Origin: Dasytiphilus stammeri_H
GTDB taxonomy: Bacteria; Pseudomonadota; Gammaproteobacteria; Enterobacterales; Enterobacteriaceae
Reading direction: 5' to 3'
NCBI GenBank assembly: GCA_041941865.1
Contig: CP145873.1
Coordinates: forward strand, 186,001 to 250,000
DNA: 64,000 nt
Position 1 is the stretch's first letter. Every line of letters starts with the position of its first letter. The notes beneath the pieces are model-generated. The model did no database searches, was not told where the DNA came from, and saw nothing but the letters and a program-made list of their open reading frames with translations. A program made the position numbers and the translations under genes. Positions 45,320 through 54,977 of the stretch are shown piece after piece.

Positions 45320-45580
45320 TTACATCTTAATAAGATGTTTCATTAAGTGAGATTTATGACGAGCGGCTTTATTTTTATGTATTAATCCTTTGGTAGCTAG
45401 TCTATCTATAATAGATTGCATAATATTAAAAGCCTTAATAGCTGATAATTGATTTCCTGTATTTATAGCAAAATAAACTTTTTTAATAAAAGTTCGTAAC
45501 ATAGAACGTTGACTAACATTATGTTGACGATTTTTTTCTGATTTAATTATTCTTTTTTTAGATGATTTTATATTAGCCAA
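45320..45580 (-). CDS. rpsT: Ribosomal protein bS20
   Basis: An 86-residue basic helical protein (87 in E. coli): MANIKSSKKRIIKSEKNRQH, then NVSQRSMLRTFIKKV, and the end NKAARHKSHLMKHLIKM. It binds 16S rRNA early in small-subunit assembly. It converges on dnaJ; the last codons form part of a short hairpin at 45322-45338. The neighbours to the right (ileS, lspA, ispH) follow E. coli order with ribF missing. Confidence 0.97.
   Translation of the reverse strand: MANIKSSKKRIIKSEKNRQHNVSQRSMLRTFIKKVYFAINTGNQLSAIKAFNIMQSIIDRLATKGLIHKNKAARHKSHLMKHLIKM
45322..45338. terminator. Hairpin between convergent dnaJ and rpsT
   Basis: ACATCT and AGATGT form a 6-bp stem (extendable to 8 with the loop bases) followed by TTT on the plus strand, 27 bases after the dnaJ stop. 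On the minus strand it overlaps the last codons of rpsT. A weak shared terminator is plausible. Confidence 0.35.
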
Positions 45581-45964
45581 GGTTGAATATCCTTAATTGT
45601 TTTTTTAAAAAAAAAAGTATGCAGTATTGTTTTAGTTTATCAATTTTCTTTTATAAGATACAATAATATTTTGATGGATAAAAATTATTATTTAATATCA
45701 GAAATACAATTATTCATAATTAGTTATATACTTTTTAGACAAAATTCTTTCAAAGACATTAAATAACTTTTTTTCCTCCAAGAGTAATTATAACTTAATC
45801 AATATTAGTAATTATTTTACATGAATTAATAATAAAATTATAGAAAATTATTAATTTTTCTTTACACTAAAAAAATTAATAAAAATATATGTTAAGTAAT
45901 ATAATATTAATTATGTTAGTGTAAATAGTTCAATTTGTTTAATACAAGAGATTATAAATTTTTC
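45581..45964. other. Gene-free spacer rpsT/ileS, position of lost ribF
   Basis: 384 AT-rich bases between the divergent rpsT and ileS. E. coli has ribF here. I find no ribF remnant. The spacer contains a perfect 10-bp inverted repeat, TTTACACTAA (45861-45870) and TTAGTGTAAA (45916-45925), 39 bases before ileS; its arms hold most of the G/C bases in the area. It may be regulatory or chance. Confidence 0.45.
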
Positions 45965-48790
45965 ATGAAAAATGATTTTAAATCAACATTAAATCTTCCT
46001 ACCACTAATTTTTCAATGCGAGCAAATCTTGCTCAAAAGGAACCTAAGATACTTCAAAAATGGGATCAAGATAATCTTTATCAATTAATTCGTTCTGCTA
46101 AAAAAGGAAAACCGTTATTTATTCTTCATGATGGTCCTCCATATGCTAATGGATCTGTTCATATGGGTCATGCAGTGAATAAAATTCTTAAAGATATTAT
46201 TATTAAATCAAAAGGTTTATGTGGTTTTGATTCCCCATATATTCCTGGGTGGGATTGTCATGGATTACCTATTGAATTAAAAGTAGAACAAATTTTAGGA
46301 AAACCAGATCATAATACAGTAACAGCAGAAAATTTTAGACAAGCCTGTCGTTCATATGTAATAGAACAAGTTAATATTCAAAAACAAGATTTTATCAGAA
46401 TGGGAGTAGTAGGAGATTGGAAAAATTCATATCTGACTATGGATTTTTCTACTGAAGCTAACATAATAAGATTATTAGCAAAACTAATTTCTCAAGATTA
46501 TATTCTTCGAGGTTATAAACCAGTATATTGGTGTATTAAATGTGAATCTGCATTATCAGATGCAGAAGTAGAATATGAAGTAAAATTTTCACAGGCTATT
46601 GATGTAGTTTTTTATGTAAAAAATAGAGAAAAAATTAAATCTATATTTAAGGTAGATAATGTTATAGGTCCTATTGGATTAGTTATTTGGACTACTACTC
46701 CATGGAGTTTACCAGCTAATAAAGCAGTGGGAGTTCATCATGATGCATATTATCAACTAATACAAATTACAGATAAGGCTATAATTATAGCCAAAAATTT
46801 AAGAGATCAATTTTTACATCGCATAAATATCCAGAACTGGAAAGTCATAGGGGAAGTTTCTGGAAATGAACTAGAATACCTTCACTTACATCATCCTTTT
46901 ATGAATTATGATATTCCTATAGTATTATCCAACCATGTAAGTTTAAAAGATGGAACTGGAATTGTGCACATAGCTCCCAGTCTTGGACTAGAAGATTATA
47001 TAGTTGGATGTAATTATCAACTTAATTTAGCAAATATAATTGAACCTAATGGTACCTATAAATATAATACTTATCCTGATTTAGATGGCATTTTAATATT
47101 TCAAGCTAATCCAATTATTATAAATATTCTCCTCAAACAAAAAATTTTATTAAAAATAGAAAACATTCAGCATAGTTATCCCTATTGTTGTAGACATAAA
47201 CAACCTATTATTTTTCGTACCACTAGTCAATGGTTTCTTAATATAGAACACCAACAGCTCCGAAAAAATTTAGTAAACCAAATAAGTAAAATACAATGGC
47301 ACCCCAAATGGGGAAAAAATAGAATGAGTAATTTACTGACTTCTAGACCAGACTGGTGTCTTTCTCGACAACGTACTTGGGGGATTCCATTGCCTTTATT
47401 TATTAATCCAAATAATGGACAGTTACATCCAAATACTTTATCTATAATAGATAAAGTAGCAAAATCAGTAGAAGATAAAGGTATTCAAGCTTGGTGGGAT
47501 TTAAGTACTGCATCTTTAATAGGAGAAAATGATGCTCAAAAATACATAAAAGTATTAGATACGCTGGATGTATGGTTTGATTCTGGTTCTACTCATATAA
47601 ATTTTTTAACAAAATTTTCTCACCAACCAAAAATAGAGCAGGTAGATCTTTTTTGTGAAGGGTCTGATCAATATCGAGGATGGTTTATGTCTTCCCTAAT
47701 AATTTCTACCATTATAAATAATCAAGTACCTTGTAAAAATATATTAACACATGGTTTTGTAGTAGATAGTCAGGGAAAAAAAATGTCTAAAAGTTTAGGT
47801 AATACTATTAGTCCTAAAGAGATAATGAATAAATTTGGTAGTGATATTCTTAGATTATGGATTGCGTCTACAGATTATACTCGGGAAATAGTTTATTCTC
47901 AGGAGAGTATTAATCGTTCTATAGATATTTATCGTCGTATTCGTAATACAGTACGTTTTTTATTAGCAAATATAAATGATTTTGATCCTAATATTCACCT
48001 AGTAAAATTACAAAATATGATAGGATTAGATCGATGGATGCTCGAAAAAACACAAATTACCCAAGATAATATTATTACTGCTTATGAAAATTATGACTTT
48101 CATAAAGTAGTTCAAAATTTAATGCAATTTTGTTCATTAGAACTTGGTTCTTTTTATCTAGATATAGTTAAAGATAGACAGTATACTAGTCAAAAAAATA
48201 GTTTATTACGACGTAGTGGTCAAACCACTATGTTCTATATACTAGAATTTATGGTACGATGGTTAGCTCCTCTTATATCTTTTACCGTAGATGAAATCTG
48301 GGGTATGATTCCTGGAAAACGATCTAAATATGTATTTACAGAAGAATGGTTTTCTCAATTATATTTTAATCAAGATAATTTTATTGATACTTCTTTCTGG
48401 AAAGATTTAATTATTATTCGTAATGAAGTGCACAAAGTTCATGAATTAATGCGAGCTAATAACAAAATTAAGGATTTATTATCTTCAATAATTATATTAT
48501 ATGTATCTGACTTAATAGAAGAAAAATTAAAAAAATTAGGAGAAGAATTAAAATTTTTTTTAATGACTTCTAATACGAAAATTTTAACTTATGATCTAGC
48601 TCCAGAAGGAGCATATACAAGCGATAAAATAACAAATTTAAAGTTTATTTTATATAATGCTCCAGGTAAAAAATGTCTGCGTTGTTGGCATTATACAAAA
48701 GATATAGGAAAACATGTTAATTTTCCTGATATATGTAGTCGATGTGTAATAAATATAATAGGACCAGGAGAAACACGTTTTTTTGTATGA
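45965..48790 (+). CDS. ileS: Isoleucyl-tRNA synthetase
   Basis: A 941-residue class I synthetase (938 in E. coli). The HIGH motif appears as HMGH in DGPPYANGSVHMGHAVNKIL. The editing domain contains TTTPWSLPANKAVGV. The KMSKS loop is in DSQGKKMSKSLGNTISP, and the C-terminal zinc finger is CLRCWHYTKDIG with a second CSRC. I chose ATG 45965 (MKNDFKSTLNLPTTNF) because it matches the E. coli N-terminus MSDYKSTLNLP; a TTG at 45935 would add ten residues. The stop overlaps the lspA start. Confidence 0.97.
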   Translation: MKNDFKSTLNLPTTNFSMRANLAQKEPKILQKWDQDNLYQLIRSAKKGKPLFILHDGPPYANGSVHMGHAVNKILKDIIIKSKGLCGFDSPYIPGWDCHGLPIELKVEQILGKPDHNTVTAENFRQACRSYVIEQVNIQKQDFIRMGVVGDWKNSYLTMDFSTEANIIRLLAKLISQDYILRGYKPVYWCIKCESALSDAEVEYEVKFSQAIDVVFYVKNREKIKSIFKVDNVIGPIGLVIWTTTPWSLPANKAVGVHHDAYYQLIQITDKAIIIAKNLRDQFLHRINIQNWKVIGEVSGNELEYLHLHHPFMNYDIPIVLSNHVSLKDGTGIVHIAPSLGLEDYIVGCNYQLNLANIIEPNGTYKYNTYPDLDGILIFQANPIIINILLKQKILLKIENIQHSYPYCCRHKQPIIFRTTSQWFLNIEHQQLRKNLVNQISKIQWHPKWGKNRMSNLLTSRPDWCLSRQRTWGIPLPLFINPNNGQLHPNTLSIIDKVAKSVEDKGIQAWWDLSTASLIGENDAQKYIKVLDTLDVWFDSGSTHINFLTKFSHQPKIEQVDLFCEGSDQYRGWFMSSLIISTIINNQVPCKNILTHGFVVDSQGKKMSKSLGNTISPKEIMNKFGSDILRLWIASTDYTREIVYSQESINRSIDIYRRIRNTVRFLLANINDFDPNIHLVKLQNMIGLDRWMLEKTQITQDNIITAYENYDFHKVVQNLMQFCSLELGSFYLDIVKDRQYTSQKNSLLRRSGQTTMFYILEFMVRWLAPLISFTVDEIWGMIPGKRSKYVFTEEWFSQLYFNQDNFIDTSFWKDLIIIRNEVHKVHELMRANNKIKDLLSSIIILYVSDLIEEKLKKLGEELKFFLMTSNTKILTYDLAPEGAYTSDKITNLKFILYNAPGKKCLRCWHYTKDIGKHVNFPDICSRCVINIIGPGETRFFV

Positions 48791-49290
48791 AAAATATTAA
48801 TTTTTATTTTCCTTACTTATGGATTATATCCAGTATATTTTGTATAGATTTTTTTAGTAAACAATGGATTAAATATTATTTTAATTTGAAAGAAAAAGTA
48901 TGGTTTTATCCTGAAATTAATATTTTATATACTTCTCATTATGGTAGTTTTTTTAGTTATTTAGTAGCTAAAAATAAATTTCTCTATTGGTTTTGGATAA
49001 TAATTATCCTATTTATTATAATATTATTACTAATAATCATTGCTAGAAATTCCAATAACCTGGATTATTTCTGGAATAATATAGCTTTAGCACTAATAGT
49101 TGGTGGTGGATTAAGTAATTTATCTGATCGTATTATATACGGATCTGTAATTGATTTTATTCATTGTTTTATTATGAAATGGAATTTTTTAACCTTTAAT
49201 ATCGCAGATATATCTATTTGTATAGGTGGATTTTTAATGATTTTATTAGAGATAAAATTTAATCTCTATTTATTGACGAGAAGAAGTTAA
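48787..49290 (+). CDS. lspA: Lipoprotein signal peptidase (signal peptidase II)
   Basis: An inner-membrane aspartic protease that removes signal peptides of prolipoproteins. The 167-residue protein (164 in E. coli) has four hydrophobic segments and the two catalytic Asp motifs GGGLSNLSDRIIYGSVIDFI and FNIADISICIGG. The start is ATG 48787, whose ATGA overlaps the ileS stop; the longer frame from 48742 lies inside ileS. Its stop overlaps the ispH start by one base. FkpB, which lies between lspA and ispH in E. coli, is missing. Confidence 0.95.
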   Translation: MKNINFYFPYLWIISSIFCIDFFSKQWIKYYFNLKEKVWFYPEINILYTSHYGSFFSYLVAKNKFLYWFWIIIILFIIILLLIIIARNSNNLDYFWNNIALALIVGGGLSNLSDRIIYGSVIDFIHCFIMKWNFLTFNIADISICIGGFLMILLEIKFNLYLLTRRS

Positions 49291-50234
49291 TGCATATTTT
49301 TTTAGCAAATCCTCGAGGATTTTGTGCTGGAGTTGTAAGAGCTATAAAGATAGTAGAACGAGTATTAGAAATATGGGGTAATCCCATTTATGTATATAAT
49401 GAAATAGTACATAATACTCATGTAGTAAATTGTCTTCAAGAAAAAGGAGTTATTTTTATAAAAAATTTATCGAAAATCCCAGAACGATCAATTTTAATAT
49501 TTTCTGCTCACGGAGTTTCCAATAAAATTAGGATATTAGCAAAAAAGAAAAATTTAATTTTATTTGATGCAACTTGTCCATTAGTGAGAAAAGTACAGAA
49601 TGAAGTTACAAGAGCAAGTATAAAAGCAAAAGAAGTAATTTTTATTGGTCATGCTGGACATCCAGAAGTAGAAGGTACTTTAGGACACTATAGTAATTCT
49701 AAAGGAGGAATCTACCTCGTCCAATCTATTAAGGACATTTATAAGTTAAAGGTTAAAAATAAAGATAATTTATGTTTTATTACCCAAACTACTCTATCAG
49801 TATATGAGACATCAGAAATTGTGAATACTCTTCATCGTCGTTTTCCGAAAATAGAAGGACCTCGTAAAACTGATATCTGTTATGCTACCACTAATAGACA
49901 ACAAGCAGTACGTCAATTAGCTGAACAATCTGATCTAGTATTAGTAGTTGGTTCATTTCATTCATCTAATTCTACTCGTTTAGTAGAAGTAGTTAAAACT
50001 TTAGGTAAAAATGCATATTTAATTGATTCAGTGCATGATATACAGTCTAACTGGTTTACACCATTAGTAAAATCTATTGGAATAACAGCTGGAGCATCTG
50101 CTCCATCAGATATAGTAAATAAGGTTATTCAATATTTAAAGAAATTTAATATTTTTCATATTGAAGAAATGAAAGGTAAGACAGAAAAAATAATATTTAA
50201 ATTACCGAAAGAATTAATGAATACAAACTATTAA
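49290..50234 (+). CDS. ispH: 4-hydroxy-3-methylbut-2-enyl diphosphate reductase
   Basis: The last enzyme of the MEP pathway: it converts HMBPP to IPP and DMAPP with a [4Fe-4S] cluster. The 314-residue protein (316 in E. coli) has the three cluster cysteines in ANPRGFCAGVVRAIKIVE, LFDATCPLVRKVQNEV and DICYATTNRQQAVRQLAEQ, plus the active-site FIGHAGHPEVEGTLGH. It feeds ispA and miaA in this window. It overlaps the lspA stop by one base (TAATG). Confidence 0.97.
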   Translation: MHIFLANPRGFCAGVVRAIKIVERVLEIWGNPIYVYNEIVHNTHVVNCLQEKGVIFIKNLSKIPERSILIFSAHGVSNKIRILAKKKNLILFDATCPLVRKVQNEVTRASIKAKEVIFIGHAGHPEVEGTLGHYSNSKGGIYLVQSIKDIYKLKVKNKDNLCFITQTTLSVYETSEIVNTLHRRFPKIEGPRKTDICYATTNRQQAVRQLAEQSDLVLVVGSFHSSNSTRLVEVVKTLGKNAYLIDSVHDIQSNWFTPLVKSIGITAGASAPSDIVNKVIQYLKKFNIFHIEEMKGKTEKIIFKLPKELMNTNY

Positions 50235-50915
50235 TATTTATTATAACTAATTTTACTAAAATAATAGATATAATGATTATTGAGTATTAATAGTTTTTTC
50301 TAATTATCAAATATTGCATAATGGGTTGATAATTGTAATCAAAAAATATATAATAAAATACTAAGATTTAGTTAATTTATCCTTTATAAAAATGACCTTA
50401 TTTTGTAATAGAAGATGCACTGATAAAATCAGTAAGACAGATTATCTAATAGATACGCATAATTTAATCAACGATGTTTGTTTTTCAACTCAATGAAAGT
50501 AAAAATTTTATAATAAAATTTTTTATTCTGGTATTATTAGTAATGATGTATTTTAGTAAAAAATAAAAAAATGAGTCTTATTATAGACTGTAGTTATCAT
50601 AATATATCGTTAGTTCTCTTATGCTGAAAATATCTAATATAAATGTTTTTAAAATTGGTTAAAAAGTATTTTGGTAAAAATATAAAAATGGTAACTTTAC
50701 TTTTAGTTTTTCTAAAACAAGTGATAATTTAAATAATTATTAATACTAAAATTATACTACAGATTACTTTAATTAGTATAATTGTCAGTAATAATAATTC
50801 ATCTTTCTATTAATGAAAAAATTTTACATATTTCATTACATATTTACTGATAAGTTTCATTTGTATTAGAAAACTATATTTTCAAAAACCAACAATGAAA
50901 TACAAATAGTAAAAA
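50235..50915. other. Gene-free AT-rich stretch after ispH
   Basis: 681 bases with no credible open frame. A slightly more mixed patch near 50390-50500 may be the residue of a gene, but I could not align either strand to dapB or rihC (which follow ispH in some relatives) or to mltC (which follows yggX). No tRNA or known structured RNA is seen. Confidence 0.45.
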
Positions 50916-51155
50916 TTACATATATTCTATAAAGAAAAAATTAATCATCAGATTTTTTATGAATTTTCTATTTTCATTGTTTAACATATTGAGATTATTT
51001 TCATTTATAATTTTAGTTTGCATAGTTAACCATTTTAACCAAGCTTCTTTAGAAAAATTATTATAAATAAGATGTCCTAAGTTACCGGGATAAGGATAAT
51101 AATGTAGACCTTCTAATTTTTGTTGAAGGTAATGACAGTACATCATTTTTTTCAT
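50916..51155 (-). CDS. yggX: YggX-like Fe(II)-trafficking protein, short C-terminus
   Basis: A 79-residue protein aligned to YggX over nearly its whole length: MMYCHYLQQKLEGLHYYPYP, then GNLGHLIYNNFSKEAWLKWL and ENNLNMLNNENRKFIKNLMI. Cys7 is conserved. YggX protects Fe-S clusters from oxidation and may move iron. E. coli YggX has 91 residues; the final 15 or so (after VNFLFEG) are replaced by FFFIEYM. The gene stands alone, without mutY or mltC, between two long empty spacers. It is probably functional but shortened. Confidence 0.88.
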   Translation of the reverse strand: MKKMMYCHYLQQKLEGLHYYPYPGNLGHLIYNNFSKEAWLKWLTMQTKIINENNLNMLNNENRKFIKNLMINFFFIEYM

Positions 51156-51286
51156 TTTGAATCCTATTGAAATTAAAAATTAAATAATAACATTTATCAA
51201 AATATTAACTTATAATATAAACTTATTTCCAATATTCATAAATAATATTCGCAAAAAATTTTTTACTTTGGTTCTCAGAATTATTA

Positions 51287-53332
51287 ATGACTAATCCTTT
51301 ATTAAAAAAATTTATTTTTCCTCCATTTTCAATAATTAATATTGAAAATATGCTATCTGCTATTACTATTTTTTTATGTTATTGCCGGAATAAAATAAAT
51401 AAAATTTTATCACAAAATAATTATTATACGTGGGTCAATTTATGTAGTCCCTTACAAGATTTAAGTTCGGATTTACATCGAATTATCTTTCCAATGCAAC
51501 ATTTAAATTCAGTAAATAATACTCTGAAATTAAGAAAAATTTTTCAACTATGTCAATCCTTAATATCGGAATATGAAACATGGTTAGGACAACATAGACA
51601 ACTTTATCATGCATGGTTGAATGTTAAATATAATAATAACTATCAATATCTGAATATTGAAAAAAAGAAAACTATAGAAAACACCTTACTAGATTTTCAA
51701 CTTTCCGGAATTGAATTAACCAAAAATAAAAAAATTAGATATAAAGAAATAGTAGTACATCTGTCAAATCTCAGCTTACATTATAGCAATAATATAATGG
51801 ATGCAACCCAGGCATGGAAAAAATTAATTATTAATCCAGAGAAATTAGAGGGAATTTCTAAAAAATCATTATCTTTAATTAAGCAAAATGCTAAAAAAAA
51901 TAATTTAACAGGATGGTTACTAACCCTTGATTTTCCTATTTATTTATCTGTAATTAGTAGGTGTAATAATAGAATGCTTCGGGAAGAAATATATTGGGCT
52001 TACAATACACGAGCTTCTGATAAAGGTCCAAATGCTGGTCAATGGGATAATAGTAAAATTATTGCAACTAAATTGAGGTTGCGTAATGAATTAGCTCAAT
52101 TATTAGGTTTTGATAGTTATGCAGAGAAAGCTATCGTATCTAATATGGCATCGAATGTTCAAGAAGTTATTCAATTTTTAAATTTACTAGTACACCGTAT
52201 CAAACCTAAAGCTTCAGCAGAATTATCTTCTTTAAAAGAATTTAGTAAAAATTTTTATAATATAAATGAATTACAACCTTGGGATATTGCTTTTTATAGT
52301 GAAAAACAAAAACATTATCTTTATGGAATAAATGAAGATATTATTCGTTCATTTTTTCCAGTAGAAAAAGTTTTAAATGGAATGTTTAAAGTAGTGAAAA
52401 AAATTTTTGGAATTACTATTCGAGAACGTTATAATAGAAATATTTGGCATCAGGATGTACGATGTTTTGATATTTTGGGGGAAAATTTTCAAATTTGTGG
52501 AAGTTTTTATCTAGATCTTTTTTCTCGATCAAACAAAAACAATGGTGCATGGATGAATGTAGGTGTAAATAGGATGAAAAGATCTACTGGACAAATACAA
52601 CAACCTGTTGCTTATTTAACTACTAACTTTCGACCTTCAGAAAATTCCCACCATCCTTCTTTACTAACTCATCAAGAGATTATTACGTTATTTCATGAAT
52701 TTGGTCATGTTTTACATCTTATATTAACGAAAGTAGACACTTTAGGAGTATCTGGTATTAATGGTATACCGTTAGATGCAGTAGAATTTCCTAGTCAATT
52801 TTTAGAAAATTGGTGTTGGGAACCACAAGTTTTAAGTTTAATATCTGGACACTATAAAACAGGACAGCCTATTTCTAATCAATTAATAGATCAGTTATTA
52901 TCAACTAAGAATTATCAATCATCTTTATTTCTTTTACGACAATTAGAATTTAGTTTAATAGATTTACTTCTACATACGGAAGTAAAATCTACGATAAATG
53001 TTGACCAACAAATATTTTCTATAATAAAAAGAGTGCGACAACAGGTCAGTATTATAAATTATCCTGAATGGTATCGTATGGAACATACTTTTAGTCATAT
53101 TTTTGCAGATGGTTATCAATCAGGATATTATAGTTATTTATGGTCTAAAGTATTAGCATCGGATGCTTATTCTAGATTTCAAAAAGAAGGAATTTTTAAT
53201 AGAGAGACGGGACAAGATTTTTTGAAAAAAATTTTAAACTCTGGGGGTTCAGAAGATATAACAATATTATTTCACCGATTTTTAGGAAGAAAACCACAAA
53301 TTGATGCTCTTTTAAGAGAGTATAATATTTAG
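51287..53332 (+). CDS. prlC: Oligopeptidase A (PrlC/OpdA), M3 zinc peptidase
   Basis: A cytosolic thimet-type peptidase that degrades peptides, including released signal peptides. The 681-residue protein (680 in E. coli) has the zinc motif HEFGH at residues 470-474 (TLFHEFGHVLHLIL), the third ligand region LDAVEFPSQFLENW, and NTRASDKGPNAGQWDNSKII. In E. coli prlC is a heat-shock gene; I find no sigma-32 promoter upstream here. rsmJ, which follows in E. coli, is missing and a 738-base empty spacer follows. Confidence 0.95.
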   Translation: MTNPLLKKFIFPPFSIINIENMLSAITIFLCYCRNKINKILSQNNYYTWVNLCSPLQDLSSDLHRIIFPMQHLNSVNNTLKLRKIFQLCQSLISEYETWLGQHRQLYHAWLNVKYNNNYQYLNIEKKKTIENTLLDFQLSGIELTKNKKIRYKEIVVHLSNLSLHYSNNIMDATQAWKKLIINPEKLEGISKKSLSLIKQNAKKNNLTGWLLTLDFPIYLSVISRCNNRMLREEIYWAYNTRASDKGPNAGQWDNSKIIATKLRLRNELAQLLGFDSYAEKAIVSNMASNVQEVIQFLNLLVHRIKPKASAELSSLKEFSKNFYNINELQPWDIAFYSEKQKHYLYGINEDIIRSFFPVEKVLNGMFKVVKKIFGITIRERYNRNIWHQDVRCFDILGENFQICGSFYLDLFSRSNKNNGAWMNVGVNRMKRSTGQIQQPVAYLTTNFRPSENSHHPSLLTHQEIITLFHEFGHVLHLILTKVDTLGVSGINGIPLDAVEFPSQFLENWCWEPQVLSLISGHYKTGQPISNQLIDQLLSTKNYQSSLFLLRQLEFSLIDLLLHTEVKSTINVDQQIFSIIKRVRQQVSIINYPEWYRMEHTFSHIFADGYQSGYYSYLWSKVLASDAYSRFQKEGIFNRETGQDFLKKILNSGGSEDITILFHRFLGRKPQIDALLREYNI

Positions 53333-54070
53333 TCATCAATAGTACAATTCTTTCAAAAATAAAAAGTACTTTTCAATTAACAAGAAGACAAAATTTTTTA
53401 TCAGAAAATACTTTTCGAAATTCTTGCAAAACCAATTTTTTTTATTAACATTAAGTAATAAATAATTAATTTTTAGTGATTAACAGAATTAATTAGTACG
53501 ATTTAATATTAAAAATATTAGTTTATTAAAAAAAAAATTATAATGGACATTTATTCTATCTAATAATATAGTAATTAAGTGAATATAAAATATTATAATA
53601 GTAAATTTTAGATATTTTAATTCATAGTAATTACTATGTCTTAAAATAAATTAAATTTAGGTTTAGATTAACATTCATTACTTATCATTTTTTTGTTCAA
53701 CTAAAAATTAGATTACTATAAAATAGTACCGAAAGAACAATAAAAATTAAAGATTAATAATTCATTGAAAAATAAAATGAAAAATTAAGTAAATGATACT
53801 TAGCAATAACAATAAGTATTAATAGATAAAATATCTAAAGTACAAGAGTAGTTATATTTTGTTTATTACTAACATAAGTGAAATTTATGTTTATAGTAGC
53901 AGGGTAAATATTGGAGGATTGGGATTATTTATAGATAAAAATAATTCTTTAGTATAAAAATACTAAATATCTACTGATAACAAAAAAAGAAATTATATCG
54001 TAAATCTACGATATAGTTATCTTTCTACTTATTTTTTATTTTTATAAAAAAATTTTTTGAGAGAGATTAT
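53333..54070. other. Gene-free AT-rich stretch after prlC
   Basis: 738 bases without a credible gene. A short frame at about 53880-53958 (NIGGLGLFIDKNNSLV) is richer in glycine than the surroundings and might be a gene remnant, but I could not assign it. Just before the next gene is a perfect hairpin, TATATCG-TAAATCTA-CGATATA at 53994-54015. Confidence 0.45.
53994..54015 (+). repeat. Hairpin upstream of the DUF1820-like gene
   Basis: A perfect 7-bp inverted repeat (TATATCG / CGATATA) with an 8-base loop, 55 bases before the ATG of the DUF1820-like gene. It could be an operator, part of the 5' leader, or the end of an earlier transcript; there is no clear T run directly after it. Confidence 0.3.
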
Positions 54071-54388
54071 ATGGGACGTGAACAAGTAGTATATCGCATA
54101 CAGTTTATGAATAATAGTAAAAATTATCAGCTATATGTACGTCAATTATCCAATAGTAGTTTATTTGGATTTATAGAAATTGGAGATTTTATATTTACTA
54201 CACACTCTGCAGTATTAGTAGATCCGGTAGCAGAAAAATTAAAAAGTGAATTTACGAATGTTACTCGTAGTTATATACCGGTACAGGCAGTTATTCGCAT
54301 TGATATTGTTACAGAAAATAGAAATAAACGTTTCACTCAGAGAGGTAATAATATCAATATTTTACCTTTTCCATCTATTAAAAAATAA
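54071..54388 (+). CDS. DUF1820-family protein of unknown function
   Basis: A 105-residue soluble protein. From memory it fits DUF1820 (PF08850): an N-terminal VYRIQFMNN then NYQLYVRQLSNSSLFGFIEI, DFIFTTHSAVLVDPVAEKLK, SEFTNVTRSYIPVQAVIRID and a Pro-rich end NILPFPSIKK. No enzyme motif, signal peptide or membrane segment is visible, and no function is known to me. The Shine-Dalgarno GAGAGA lies about six bases before the ATG. It is flanked by an empty spacer and convergent rsmD. I do not recall a homologue in E. coli K-12. Confidence 0.75.
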   Translation: MGREQVVYRIQFMNNSKNYQLYVRQLSNSSLFGFIEIGDFIFTTHSAVLVDPVAEKLKSEFTNVTRSYIPVQAVIRIDIVTENRNKRFTQRGNNINILPFPSIKK

Positions 54389-54401
54389 TTAATATTATTT
54401 A

Positions 54402-54977
54402 TTAACTACGATAATATAAACTATAAGATACTTGACGAGTACTTCCTTTTCTATACAGTAACCAATTAGGAGGTAAGTTATACATGGGAGAATTAATAGA
54501 TTTTTCAACATAAATCCACGCTTCATGTGTTAATCTTTTATATTTTTCTAGTATTTGAATAGTTTTTTCTCCTAAGTTACTCCGAAATGGAGGATCTATA
54601 AACACTATATTAAATGGCATTCCTGTTTTAGATAACCAGCTTAATGTATTAGTATTAATTATTTTAATTTGAGGATTAGGAAAAGATATTCCAAGATCTG
54701 TTAAATTTTTTTTTATTTGGATAAAGGAATATTTATTTTTTTCTAATAAAGTTACTGTTTGAGCATTACGTGATAAAGCCTCAATAGCAAGAGCACCACT
54801 ACCAGCATAACAGTCAAGACAATGTGCATATTGAAGATGAGATACATGTGTTATCCAATTAAAAATTGTTTCTCTTATCTTATTAGTAGTTGGACGTAAT
54901 AAAGAATTAGGAGTAAGTGTTAATTTTCGACTACGCCAATATCCTCCAATAATTCTAATTTTTTTTGAACGTATCAT
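54402..54977 (-). CDS. rsmD: 16S rRNA (guanine-966-N2)-methyltransferase RsmD
   Basis: A 191-residue SAM-dependent methyltransferase (198 in E. coli) that methylates G966 of 16S rRNA. It has IRIIGGYWRSRKL, LRPTTNKIRETIFNWI, the SAM motif CLDCYAGSGALAIEALSRNA and the catalytic IVFIDPPFRSN. It points away from rpoH. In E. coli the divergent ftsY-ftsE-ftsX-rpoH operon starts next to it; here ftsY, ftsE and ftsX are missing. Confidence 0.94.
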   Translation of the reverse strand: MIRSKKIRIIGGYWRSRKLTLTPNSLLRPTTNKIRETIFNWITHVSHLQYAHCLDCYAGSGALAIEALSRNAQTVTLLEKNKYSFIQIKKNLTDLGISFPNPQIKIINTNTLSWLSKTGMPFNIVFIDPPFRSNLGEKTIQILEKYKRLTHEAWIYVEKSINSPMYNLPPNWLLYRKGSTRQVSYSLYYRS

